A DNA stretch of 7,481 bases, from the NCBI GenBank assembly GCA_900770015.1, contig CAAGIU010000449.1:1-7481 (forward strand). Direction: 5' to 3'. Positions within the stretch are counted from its first letter, which is position 1; the number at the start of each line of letters is the position of its first letter. The DNA comes from an uncultured Oscillospiraceae bacterium (GTDB lineage Bacteria; Bacillota_A; Clostridia; Oscillospirales; Oscillospiraceae). Shown piece by piece: positions 1 to 7,481 of the stretch. The position numbers were made by a program, and so were the translations under genes. The notes under the pieces were generated by a model. It saw only the letters and a list, made by a program, of their open reading frames with translations, made no database searches and was not told the DNA's origin.

Positions 1-1
1 C

Positions 2-457
2 AAGGCCACCCGCTGCAACCGCAAGCTGGTGCAGGAGCTGGGCCGGGAGCCCACCGTGGAGGAGATTGCCAAGGAGCTGAACCTCCCCGTGGAGAAGATC
101 ATCGAGGCCAACCGTACCGCCGCCGACACCCTGAGCCTGGACACCCCCGTGGGCGACGAGGAGGATACCTCCATCGGCTCCTTCGTGGAGGACGAGCGCA
201 CCCCCGGCCCCGTGGACGCCACCTCCAACGCCCTGCTGGCGGAGGCCCTGAAGGAGATCCTGGGCACCCTGACCGAACGGGAGGCCGATGTGCTGCGTAT
301 GCGCTTCGGCATGTACGACGGCCGCACCCACACCCTGGAGGAGGTGGGCCAGATCTTCGGCGTCACCAGAGAGCGTATCCGCCAGATCGAAAACAAGGCC
401 ATAAGGAAGCTCCGCCATCCCAGCAGAGCCAAAAAGATCCGCGATTTCTACGCATGA
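2..457 (+). CDS. sigA: RNA polymerase primary sigma factor SigA/RpoD, C-terminal part (5' truncated by window)
   Basis: This is the last 151 codons of the housekeeping sigma factor, which directs RNA polymerase to -10/-35 promoters. The reading frame is open from base 2, and the real start lies outside the window; the GTG at 29 is an internal Val codon. Region 3 is visible first (QELGREPTVEEIAKEL, then the SLDTPVGDEEDTSIGSFVED acidic linker of the primary sigma family). Region 4 follows, with LTEREADVLRMRFGMYDGR and the -35-binding helix-turn-helix TLEEVGQIFGVTRERIRQIE at about fragment residues 111-130. The tail KAIRKLRHPSRAKKIRDF is the family's usual C terminus. The gene ends at a TGA and is followed 7 bases later by a strong terminator, so it is not co-transcribed with the importer downstream. 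Alternative sigma factors lack this exact region 3/4 pattern, so the assignment is secure. Confidence 0.96.
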   Translation, partial: KATRCNRKLVQELGREPTVEEIAKELNLPVEKIIEANRTAADTLSLDTPVGDEEDTSIGSFVEDERTPGPVDATSNALLAEALKEILGTLTEREADVLRMRFGMYDGRTHTLEEVGQIFGVTRERIRQIENKAIRKLRHPSRAKKIRDFYA

Positions 458-463
458 TATCCA

Positions 464-489
464 CCCCCACCGTTTCCGGTGGGGGTTTT
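464..489 (+). terminator. Rho-independent terminator of sigA
   Basis: A perfect 9-bp stem CCCCCACCG/CGGTGGGGG (464-472 with 477-485) with a TTTC loop is followed at once by TTTT. It starts 7 bases after the sigA stop codon, which fits a factor-independent terminator. Confidence 0.9.
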
Positions 490-554
490 GCGCGGAAACC
501 GCAGTTGTGTGTCAACTGAAATTTGTAACTTATCGCAGCGGCGCTTACTGCGCT

Positions 555-701
555 CTTGGCTCTCCCTTTGGGAGAGCTGTCAGCCGAACAGGCTGACTGA
601 GAGGGTACTCCGTTTGAGGATTGGAATTGCGTAATCGTGACGCGGGACCCCCTCAGGCCGCCCCTTCCGGGGCAGCCAGCTCTCCCAAAGGGAGAGCCAA
701 G
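555..701 (+). repeat. MITE-like element with 25-bp perfect terminal inverted repeats (copy 1)
   Basis: The outer arms 555-579 and 677-701 are perfect reverse complements over 25 bp. Each arm is also a dyad by itself: GCTCTCCC-TTT-GGGAGAGC at 559-577, and its mirror on the right. Inside the left arm sits a second hairpin TCAGCC-GAACA-GGCTGA (580-596). Inside the right arm lies GGCCGCCCC-TTCC-GGGGCAGCC (656-677, one mismatch). The 147-bp unit is too small for a transposase and encodes no plausible protein. A diverged copy in opposite orientation lies at 7274-7437. It is probably a non-autonomous mobile or structured repeat; no clear target-site duplication was found. Confidence 0.8.
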
Positions 702-768
702 GTCGCTTCGCTCCGTACCATATCCAACAAAATACCATTCATCGGAACACACAGGTGACTTTCGCGGC

Positions 769-815
769 GGGAGGATGATATCCTCCCCTTGGGTGGCCGG
801 GTTATTGTTTTCCTG
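769..815 (+). repeat. Short palindromic repeat, copy A
   Basis: The core is an 8-bp stem GGGAGGAT-GAT-ATCCTCCC (769-776 with 780-787). After it comes GGTGGCCGGG, then TTATTGTTTTCCTG up to 815. The same ordered blocks recur at 5949-5997 in the same orientation (GGTGGCTGGG, then a TTGTT-CCTG ending), so this is an interspersed repeat family rather than a chance hairpin. A short outer stem (CGGC 765-768 with GCCG 796-799) may extend it. Confidence 0.72.
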
Positions 816-915
816 CGCGGGAACGATGCCGGGCGGTATCCAATGGTCCCATACATTTTGACCAGCCCGGTGCGCATAAAATCTGTTTTGAACAAAAGAT
901 ATCAGGATTGTCCTA

Positions 916-944
916 TTTACCTTTGGTGATTCTGACGTTAAAAT
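916..944 (+). promoter_or_regulatory. Candidate SigA-type promoter of the importer operon
   Basis: TTTACC (916-921, four of six matches to TTGACA) and TAAAAT (939-944, five of six matches to TATAAT) are separated by exactly 17 bases. Transcription would start near 950-952, giving a leader of about 55 bases ahead of the binding-protein gene. The surrounding AT-rich stretch stands out from the GC-rich context. It was picked by eye and has not been tested. Confidence 0.55.
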
Positions 945-953
945 AACAATGTA

Positions 954-974
954 AGCAGGTAAAAGCTGCCTGCT
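954..974 (+). other. Leader inverted repeat upstream of the binding-protein gene
   Basis: AGCAGG (954-959) and CCTGCT (969-974) form a perfect 6-bp inverted repeat with a 9-base spacer, at the predicted transcript start. It could be an operator or a 5'-stabilising hairpin. The sequence does not say which, and a chance origin is possible. Confidence 0.35.
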
Positions 975-992
975 GAATCTATTTATTCTATC

Positions 993-998
993 AGGAGG
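993..998 (+). promoter_or_regulatory. Strong ribosome binding site of the binding-protein gene
   Basis: A full AGGAGG lies 8 bases before the ATG at 1007. This fixes the start and suggests high expression, as is usual for solute-binding proteins. Confidence 0.85.
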
Positions 999-1006
999 AA
1001 GTAACT

Positions 1007-2338
1007 ATGAAGCGAATCATTTCCATGCTGCTGGTTTTCGCAATGGTGGCCGCCATGGCTGTCTGCGGCGCGGGCACTGCCAAGGCTGAGACCGACGTCA
1101 AGGCCATCATCGCAGAAGCCCAGACCATGACCCTGGAGGAGCTGGCCAAGAAGGCCATCGAGGAGTCCAACGGCGCCACCTTCTTCGGCGTGGGCAACTC
1201 CAGCCGCGGCAAGAGCGCTCTGCCCCTGTTCATCGCCTACCTGCAGACCATCGACCCCAGCTACAACATGGAGTTCGAGTGGCAGCAGCCCAAGAACAAC
1301 AAGATCTTCGATCAGCTCACCGCCGACTCCCTGAAGGGCACCGGCACCTTCGCCATGACCCTGATCCAGGACGGCAACCAGATCCAGTCCAAGATGGTCC
1401 AGACCGGCATCCTGGACACCTTCATCCCCAAGGACTGGGCCGAGGCCAACGGCACCACTGCGGAAAGCTACGAAGGCTTCCTGCCCCTGCAGACCCTGAA
1501 CAAGGTCTTTGAGTACAACTGCACCGGCGAGAAGACCTACGACAACTGCTGGGACTACGTCGCCGAGGGCGAGCATGGCCTGTTCATGGACATCGACTCC
1601 GAGATCGTGGGCAAGAACTTCCTGTACATGCTCACCGAGGACACCTACGCCACCTGGCTGAAGGAAGCCTATGACGCCCTGCCCGCCGAGGAGCAGGCCT
1701 ACTTCGCCCCCGTCATCGAGGAAGTGGCCCAGGACGCCGAGGATCTGGGCCTGGGTGAGAACGGCGCCTACGCCCTGGCATGGATCAAGCTGTGGGTGGA
1801 GAGCTACTCCGCACAGACCGACGACGGCCCCATCTGCAACACCCTGGTGGACAAGTCCGCCACCGATCAGTTTGGCCTGCTGGTTTACTCCAAGCTGCGC
1901 TCCGTGGAGGAATCCGACTCCGTCTCCGTGAACAATGTCAAGGTCGCTGCCTACGAGGACGGCTATCAGGGCATCGGCGGCTACGGCTACTGCCATTACC
2001 TGTTCGTCACCGACAACTCTCCTCTGCCCTGGACCGCCTGCGCATTCATCGCCTACATGACCTGCACCGTGGACGGCTTCTCCGCCTGGGGCAAGGACAT
2101 GGGCGGCTACTCCTCCAACCCCATCGTCGCCGCTGACAACGAGGCCAAGTTCCACCACACCATCGGCGGCATGGCCGAGGACGGCACCACCGTGCAGTAC
2201 GCCGTGAAGAACGACCACGGCTACGACTGGTGGACGAACGAAGGCAAGCTGGTCCTGGAAGACCCCGAATACTGCGCATCCGTGGCCTTCACCGTGGGCA
2301 GCTGGATCGAAATGCTGGATAAGTACGACGGCTGATAA
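1007..2338 (+). CDS. ABC transporter extracellular solute-binding protein (FbpA/PotD-like type)
   Basis: This 442-residue exported protein should capture the ligand of the importer encoded next to it. It opens with a typical signal peptide: basic MKR, a hydrophobic stretch LLVFAMVAAMAV, then the type I site AKA|E at residues 27/28. Cys20 lies in MAVC, a poor lipobox because the residue before Cys is Val rather than Gly/Ala/Ser; membrane anchoring is therefore uncertain. The body resembles periplasmic-binding-fold proteins of the iron/polyamine group: a GVGNSSRGKS segment (61-70), a LIQDGNQIQ stretch (119-127), PLQTLNKVFEYNC (160-172) and GYGYCHYLFVTDNSPLPW (325-342). Seven Cys follow residue 20 (172, 181, 277, 329, 345, 353, 423), which is many for an exported binding protein. 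The start is fixed by AGGAGG; the gene ends at TGA 2333-2335 with TAA directly after. A terminator-like hairpin follows, so this first gene is probably expressed above the others. The substrate is not assignable. Confidence 0.85.
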
Positions 2339-2371
2339 CCGGCGCCTGACTGCATATAAGGAATCGTAACC

Positions 2372-2411
2372 GACGCCTCTGGATTTGAAAACCAACTCCA
2401 GAGGCGTCTTT
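2372..2411 (+). terminator. Intercistronic terminator or attenuator after the binding-protein gene
   Basis: GACGCCTCTGGA (2372-2383) pairs perfectly over 12 bp with TCCAGAGGCGTC (2397-2408), with a 13-base loop, followed by only TTT then C. The short T run suggests partial termination or protection of the upstream mRNA end. That would let the binding protein be made in excess while some transcription reaches the permease. Confidence 0.75.
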
Positions 2412-2421
2412 CATTCAGCGA

Positions 2422-2455
2422 CCTCTGAAAACTGCTTTTTGGCGGTTTTCGGAGG
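2422..2455 (+). other. Second intercistronic hairpin just upstream of the permease ribosome binding site
   Basis: CCTCTGAAAACTGC (2422-2435) pairs with GCGGTTTTCGGAGG (2442-2455) as a 14-bp RNA stem containing two G-U wobbles, around a TTTTTG loop. No T run follows, so it is not a standard terminator. It ends 8 bases before the permease Shine-Dalgarno sequence (2464-2470). It may slow exonuclease decay or influence permease translation. Confidence 0.6.
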
Positions 2456-2475
2456 CGCCCATTAAGGAGAGCGCC

Positions 2476-4305
2476 ATGAAACAGAACAATCCCCTGACAG
2501 CCAGCCCCCTGCGGATCTGGCTGAACAAGCTGGGTACCTATTTCTCAAAGCCCTATAACGTGATCCTGCTGGTGCTGGGCATCGTGGTCACCATCACCAC
2601 CGTGGCGCCCATCATCGCCATCATCGAGGACACCCTGAGCATCCACCCCGGCACCATCGACGCCCACCTGACGGGCAAAGCCAGCGGCTACACCCTGGTC
2701 AATTACATCGACCTGTTCACCAGCAAAATGGCGAAGAAAAACCTGTGGACGCCGCTGCTGAACACCGTGTATCTGGCCGTGGGCACCTGCATCGTGTCCA
2801 TCCTCTACGGCGGCATTTTCGCATTTCTCATCACCCGCACCAACCTGGCCTGGCGGAAGTATTTAAGCGCCATTTTCATCTTCCCCTACATCATGCCCCA
2901 GTGGACATTGGCGGTGGTGTGGCAGAACCTGTTCAATTCCAACGCCGTGACCCGCACCTCCAACGGCCTGCTGGCCAGCCTTTTCGGAATCACCATGCCC
3001 AAATGGTGGTGCCAGGGCCTGTTCCCCAGCCTGATGGTGCTGGGACTGCATTATGCCCCCTTTGCCTACATCCTCATCGGCGGCATCTTCCGGAATATGG
3101 ACGCCAACCTGGAGGAGGCTGCCACCATCCTGGACACCCCCAAGTGGAAGACCATGACGCGGATCACCCTGCCCATGGTGAAGCCTGCCATCCTCTCCAC
3201 CATCCTGCTGGTCTTCGGCAGCGCCATGGGCTCCTATCCCGTGCCCCATTACCTGAACCTGACCACCCTGTCCACCAAGTATGTCTCCATGAACTCAAAG
3301 TATACCGGCGAGGCCTCCGTGCTGGCCATCATCATGATGCTCTTCGGCGTGGCCATCATGCTGCTGAACCAGCTGTCGCTGACCAGCCGGAAGAACTATA
3401 CCACCGTCACCGGCAAGTCCGGCCAGATCTCCAAGATCAATCTGGGCAAGGTGGGCAAATACGCCATCGCCATCGTGCTGGTGTTCCTCACCTTCTTCAC
3501 CAGCATCTTCCCCATCGTCTCCTTCGCCTTTGAGACCTTCCTGCCCAACCCCGGCGACTACTCCTTCCTCTACACCGGCAATCCCCAGAACCTGACCACC
3601 AAGTGGTGGATCACCAGGGAGAACATCACCGAAAACGGCATGTACGGTCAGAAGGGCATCCTGTATAACGAGACCATCTGGCACGCCTTCGCAGGCACCA
3701 TGTGGGTCAGCGTGGCCTGCGCCCTGATTGCCGGCACCATCGGCACCCTCATCGGCTACGCCGTCTCCAAACAGCGGCGGAGCAAATGGGCAAATTATGT
3801 CAACTCCATGGCATTCCTGCCCTATCTGATGCCCTCGCTGGCGGTGGGCGCCGCGTTCTTCATCCTCTTCTCGTCGGAAAAGCTGAACCTGTTCAATACC
3901 TACACCCTGCTGATCATCGTCGGCACCGTCAAATACATCCCCTTCGCCAGCCGGAACGCCCTGAACTCCATGCTCCAGCTCTCCGGCGAAATTGAGGAGG
4001 CCGCCATCATCCAGGATATCCCCTGGATCAAACGGATGACCCGCATCATCATCCCCATTCAGAAATCCTCCATCATCTCGGGCTACCTGCTGCCCTTTAT
4101 GACCTGCCTGAGAGAGCTGAGCCTGTTCATGCTGCTGTGCGTCCAGGGCTTCATCCTGTCCACCACGCTGGACTATTTCGACGAAATGGGTCTTTACGCA
4201 TTTTCCAGCGGCATCAACCTGATGCTGATCGTCACCATTCTGGTGTGCAACACACTGGTCAACAAGATCACCGGCGCAAGCCTGGACGAAGGAATCGGAG
4301 GTTAA
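2476..4305 (+). CDS. Fused two-domain ABC transporter permease (FbpB-like, 12 membrane helices)
   Basis: This 609-residue inner-membrane protein carries both permease halves in one chain, as in FbpB-type iron(III) permeases, and would form the channel. Hydrophobic segments fall at about residues 29-50, 97-119, 130-152, 183-205, 236-256, 280-302 (first half) and 326-351, 404-430, 440-465, 472-492, 533-555, 577-598 (second half). Each half has the cytoplasmic EAA loop that docks on the ATPase: EEAATILDTPKWKTMTRITLP at about 213-233 and EEAAIIQDIPWIKRMTRIIIP at about 507-527. In both, the usual conserved Gly is Asp (D220, D514). Large extracytoplasmic loops lie between helices 1-2 (51-92) and 7-8 (357-402). 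AAGGAGA lies 5 bases before the ATG. The gene stops 4 bases before the ATPase start. FbpB, PotBC-fusion or phosphonate-type permeases are the likely relatives; substrate unknown. Confidence 0.9.
   Translation: MKQNNPLTASPLRIWLNKLGTYFSKPYNVILLVLGIVVTITTVAPIIAIIEDTLSIHPGTIDAHLTGKASGYTLVNYIDLFTSKMAKKNLWTPLLNTVYLAVGTCIVSILYGGIFAFLITRTNLAWRKYLSAIFIFPYIMPQWTLAVVWQNLFNSNAVTRTSNGLLASLFGITMPKWWCQGLFPSLMVLGLHYAPFAYILIGGIFRNMDANLEEAATILDTPKWKTMTRITLPMVKPAILSTILLVFGSAMGSYPVPHYLNLTTLSTKYVSMNSKYTGEASVLAIIMMLFGVAIMLLNQLSLTSRKNYTTVTGKSGQISKINLGKVGKYAIAIVLVFLTFFTSIFPIVSFAFETFLPNPGDYSFLYTGNPQNLTTKWWITRENITENGMYGQKGILYNETIWHAFAGTMWVSVACALIAGTIGTLIGYAVSKQRRSKWANYVNSMAFLPYLMPSLAVGAAFFILFSSEKLNLFNTYTLLIIVGTVKYIPFASRNALNSMLQLSGEIEEAAIIQDIPWIKRMTRIIIPIQKSSIISGYLLPFMTCLRELSLFMLLCVQGFILSTTLDYFDEMGLYAFSSGINLMLIVTILVCNTLVNKITGASLDEGIGG
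4297..4301 (+). promoter_or_regulatory. Ribosome binding site of the ATPase gene inside the permease end
   Basis: GGAGG lies in the last codons of the permease gene, 8 bases before the ATG at 4310. The permease TAA (4303-4305) falls between them, so ribosomes finishing the permease can restart on the ATPase. This is a classic coupling arrangement. Confidence 0.8.
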
Positions 4306-4309
4306 AACC

Positions 4310-5926
<1,617 letters not shown>

Positions 5927-5940
5927 GTTGCCGGCCGCGC

Positions 5941-5997
5941 CCCAGCAGGGGAGGATGGTATCCTCCCCTACGGTGGCTGGGCGATGATTGTTGCCTG
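5941..5997 (+). repeat. Short palindromic repeat, copy B
   Basis: An inner 10-bp stem AGGGGAGGAT-GGT-ATCCTCCCCT (5947-5956 with 5960-5969) is enclosed by an outer stem CCCAGC/GCTGGG (5941-5946 with 5976-5981). The unit from 5949 matches copy A at 769-815 block by block and in the same orientation. It fills most of the gap between the ATPase and the acetyltransferase. There is no T run after the stem, so a standard terminator role is unlikely, though it could slow RNA decay. Confidence 0.75.
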
Positions 5998-6022
5998 ATA
6001 CCATTGCATAAACAAAAAAAAT

Positions 6023-6027
6023 GGAGG
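6023..6027 (+). promoter_or_regulatory. Ribosome binding site of the acetyltransferase gene
   Basis: GGAGG lies 7 bases before the ATG at 6035, directly after a run of eight A. The ATG at 6021 overlaps this site and is out of frame, so 6035 is the likely start. Confidence 0.8.
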
Positions 6028-6034
6028 ATTCCCC

Positions 6035-7216
6035 ATGGACATTCGTCTGATCCGGCCGGAGGAATTTCTGCGGACGGAGGAGCTGTTTTCTCTGGCCTTT
6101 GAAATTCCCATGGAGCGCAGACCCGATTTGAAGCCCGACGAGGCGCTGCACTGGGCGGCCTTCGATGACGACGGGGAGATGATGAGCACCCTGACCGTCT
6201 CGGATTTCAACGTGAATTTTGACGGCCACAGCTGCAAAATGGGCGGCATCGGCGGCGTGGCCACCCTGCCCCAGTACCGCCGCCGGGGCGGAATAAGGGG
6301 CTGCTTTGCCGCGTTTTTGCCGGAGCTATTCCGCCGGGGCTACGATTTTTCCTATCTCTACCCCTTTTCCACCTGCTTTTACCGCCAATTCGGGTATGAA
6401 AATTGCGTGGTGAAGCAGAATGTCCGGGTGGACCTGTCCCAGCTGAAGCGCCGGGAGGTTGCCGGAAGCTACCGTCTGGCAGAGCTGGGGCGGGATCTGC
6501 GGGCGGCTGTCCAGGCGGTGGATCAGGCCTGGGAAGCAACGTATAACATGGCGGTGCGGCATGACGAAGGGTTCTACGACGGCCTTCTGAAGCTGGACCC
6601 CGCCGTCAGGCAGGAATTCTGCTATGTCTGGTTCCGTGCCGACGGCACCCCGGGGGCCTACGCCCTCTGCCGCACAGCCGGGGAAGCGGACGGACGGAAC
6701 ATCCGGTGCAGCAAATTCGTCTTTTCCGACGCAGAGGGGTTCCAGGCCCTGCTGCAGCTGTTCCGAACCCAGGCCTCGGACCATCGGTATGTCAAATTCC
6801 CCATGCCCGACGACGGCAGTCTGCGCTATCTGCTGCCGGAGTGGTCCCTGGGCGCGGCAGGCTGGGAGACAGCCCCCGCGGGCATGGTCCGGGTGATCCG
6901 GGTCCGCGAGGTGATGGAAAAAGCTGCGTGCCTGGGCAGCGGAGAGGCCGTTTTGCAGATCGACGACCCCTGGATCGAAGAAAACAACGGCTGCTTCCGC
7001 ATTTCGTTTGAAGACGGAAAGGTCCTCGGCGTGCAGAAAACGGACTGCGCCCCGGATGTGAAGCTGACCATCCCCGCCTTTTCCGCGCTGATTGCGGGCA
7101 CCTGCGATTTTGCCGACGCGAGAAAGTGGATGGAAGGAATTGAAGTCCTCCACGAAAATCCCGCCCTGGAGCAGCTGTTCCATAAAAAGCCATTGTTCAT
7201 TTCGGATTATTTCTGA
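6035..7216 (+). CDS. Eis-like GNAT N-acetyltransferase with C-terminal SCP2-like domain
   Basis: This 393-residue protein most likely transfers an acetyl group from acetyl-CoA to an amine. The N-terminal GNAT domain opens with MDIRLIRPEEF. It has the acetyl-CoA loop in GGVATLPQYRRRGGIRG (73-89; pyrophosphate-binding YRRRGGIR at 81-88). Next come the Eis-type segment FYRQFGY (115-121), with Y121 as a candidate general acid, a second GNAT-like region (about 145-290), and a C-terminal SCP2-like domain (about 300-393: IDDPWIEENNGCFRISFEDG, then VKLTIPAFSALIAG and LFHKKPLFISDYF). Length and ending match the Eis family (about 390-400 residues). In mycobacterial Eis the C-terminal carboxylate of a terminal Phe acts in catalysis, and this protein also ends in Phe. 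It lies 108 bases after the ATPase, beyond a repeat, so it may or may not be in the operon. Substrate unknown; aminoglycoside acetylation is possible but not shown. Confidence 0.85.
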   Translation: MDIRLIRPEEFLRTEELFSLAFEIPMERRPDLKPDEALHWAAFDDDGEMMSTLTVSDFNVNFDGHSCKMGGIGGVATLPQYRRRGGIRGCFAAFLPELFRRGYDFSYLYPFSTCFYRQFGYENCVVKQNVRVDLSQLKRREVAGSYRLAELGRDLRAAVQAVDQAWEATYNMAVRHDEGFYDGLLKLDPAVRQEFCYVWFRADGTPGAYALCRTAGEADGRNIRCSKFVFSDAEGFQALLQLFRTQASDHRYVKFPMPDDGSLRYLLPEWSLGAAGWETAPAGMVRVIRVREVMEKAACLGSGEAVLQIDDPWIEENNGCFRISFEDGKVLGVQKTDCAPDVKLTIPAFSALIAGTCDFADARKWMEGIEVLHENPALEQLFHKKPLFISDYF

Positions 7217-7222
7217 CGTTTT

Positions 7223-7241
7223 CCCCGCCGCAGCGGCGGGG
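7223..7241 (+). terminator. GC-rich hairpin after the acetyltransferase gene (weak terminator candidate)
   Basis: CCCCGCCG (7223-7230) and CGGCGGGG (7234-7241) form a perfect 8-bp stem with a CAG loop, 6 bases after the stop codon. The position suits a terminator, but no T run follows on the + strand, so efficiency is doubtful. Confidence 0.45.
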
Positions 7242-7273
7242 TGAGATGCCTTCAAATTGGAATATGGCGGGAA

Positions 7274-7437
7274 GCACCAAAGGCTCCCTCTGGGAGGGAG
7301 CTGGCCGCGAAGCGGACTGAAGGAGAGAGCGTTGGTCGATCACCAGCGTTTCATACGATACCACATCAAAAAATCCGGGGCTCTCTCCCTCAGTCAGCCT
7401 TTGGCTGACAGCTCCCTCCCAGAGGGAGCCTTGGTGC
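7274..7437 (-). repeat. MITE-like element with terminal inverted repeats (copy 2, opposite orientation)
   Basis: The arms 7274-7303 and 7409-7437 are reverse complements over 29 bp apart from one extra A in the left arm. As in copy 1, each arm is its own dyad (GGCTCCCTC-TGG-GAGGGAGC-like). Inner hairpins are CCGC-GAA-GCGG (7305-7315) and TCAGCC-TTT-GGCTGA (7394-7408). The reverse strand aligns with copy 1 in order: arm, GCTGTCAGCC hairpin, TGACTGAG, a core with GGATT and ATCGT blocks, a CTCAG/TTCAG block, GCCAGCTC, arm. It has no coding capacity. Confidence 0.8.
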
Positions 7438-7481
7438 ACGCTGTTCGTTACCCGGTTCCATGCAACGCACAGACAAATTAC

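Larger units (their letters stand above)
458..1006. other. 549-bp intergenic region between sigA and the importer operon
   Basis: No convincing gene is present. Short open frames here run through the inverted repeats and lack ribosome binding sites. The stretch holds the sigA terminator (464-489), a small inverted repeat CAGTTG-TGTGT-CAACTG (502-518), the MITE-like element (555-701), the palindromic repeat (769-815), the candidate promoter (916-944) and the leader of the binding-protein gene. Bases 702-768 and 816-915 show nothing recognisable. No known riboswitch pattern was seen. Confidence 0.7.

Noticed and set aside
29..31. GTG at 29 as the start of a short sigma-like gene
   Set aside because: The frame is open to the window edge, and the residues before it (RKL) match region 3 of primary sigma factors, so the gene is simply cut by the window.
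502..531. CAGTTG/CAACTG inverted repeat with TTGTGT...TAACTT as a promoter
   Set aside because: Spacing is only 15 bases and no gene follows for more than 400 bases. The inverted repeat is short enough to be chance.
637..861. Small open frame of 74 codons on the + strand
   Set aside because: It runs through the right arm of the inverted-repeat element and the palindromic repeat, has no ribosome binding site and shows no protein-like composition.
858..886. TTGACC as a -35 box for the importer operon
   Set aside because: With a 17-base spacer the -10 would be ATCTGT, a poor match. The TTTACC/TAAAAT pair at 916-944 is better and closer to the gene.
983..2395. Long open frame of 470 codons on the minus strand, opposite the binding-protein gene
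   Set aside because: It is a shadow caused by the strong C/G bias at third codon positions of the real gene. Its product is a low-complexity Val/Gly/Leu-rich chain with no recognisable domain.
5941..5981. Palindromic repeat after the ATPase as an intrinsic terminator
   Set aside because: The stem is strong, but no T run follows, and the same unit lies upstream of the operon where no transcript needs to end. An interspersed repeat is the better explanation.

Overview
This window looks like part of a GC-rich, low-G+C-phylum-type (Firmicutes/Clostridia) chromosome, most like the gut Oscillospiraceae and relatives. That placement is an inference. It rests on the primary sigma factor tail, strong AGGAGG-type ribosome binding sites, heavy use of C- and G-ending codons, a Gram-positive style solute-binding protein, and the small inverted-repeat elements between genes. 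No RNA gene, CRISPR array or transposase was seen.

Layout, left to right, with all genes on the + strand. (1) Positions 2-457 are the 3' end of the housekeeping sigma factor gene (sigA/rpoD), closed by a strong intrinsic terminator at 464-489. (2) Positions 490-950 hold no convincing gene. They carry a MITE-like element with perfect 25-bp inverted ends (555-701), a short palindromic repeat (769-815), and a good candidate promoter (916-944). (3) Positions 1007-5926 are a three-gene ABC importer operon: an exported solute-binding protein, a fused 12-helix permease of the FbpB type, and an ATPase. The binding-protein gene is separated from the permease by 140 bases with two strong hairpins. Permease and ATPase are 4 bases apart and probably translationally coupled. 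(4) After a second copy of the palindromic repeat (5941-5997) comes an Eis-like GNAT acetyltransferase with a C-terminal SCP2-like domain (6035-7216). (5) The window ends with a GC-rich hairpin and a second, diverged, oppositely oriented copy of the MITE-like element (7274-7437).

The operon should work as an importer: the binding protein captures a ligand outside the membrane, the permease forms both halves of the channel in one chain, and the ATPase (as a dimer) powers transport. The best family match is the iron(III)/polyamine/phosphonate-type group (FbpABC/PotABCD-like), but the substrate cannot be read from the sequence.

The most unusual point is the ATPase. It has about 110 extra residues between the Q-loop and the LSGGQ signature, exactly where the ATPase meets the permease, plus a smaller Ala-rich charged insertion in its C-terminal domain. 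The permease shows a matching oddity: the conserved Gly of the EAA coupling loop is Asp in both halves. The second point is that two inverted-repeat elements in opposite orientation bracket the whole importer plus acetyltransferase block.
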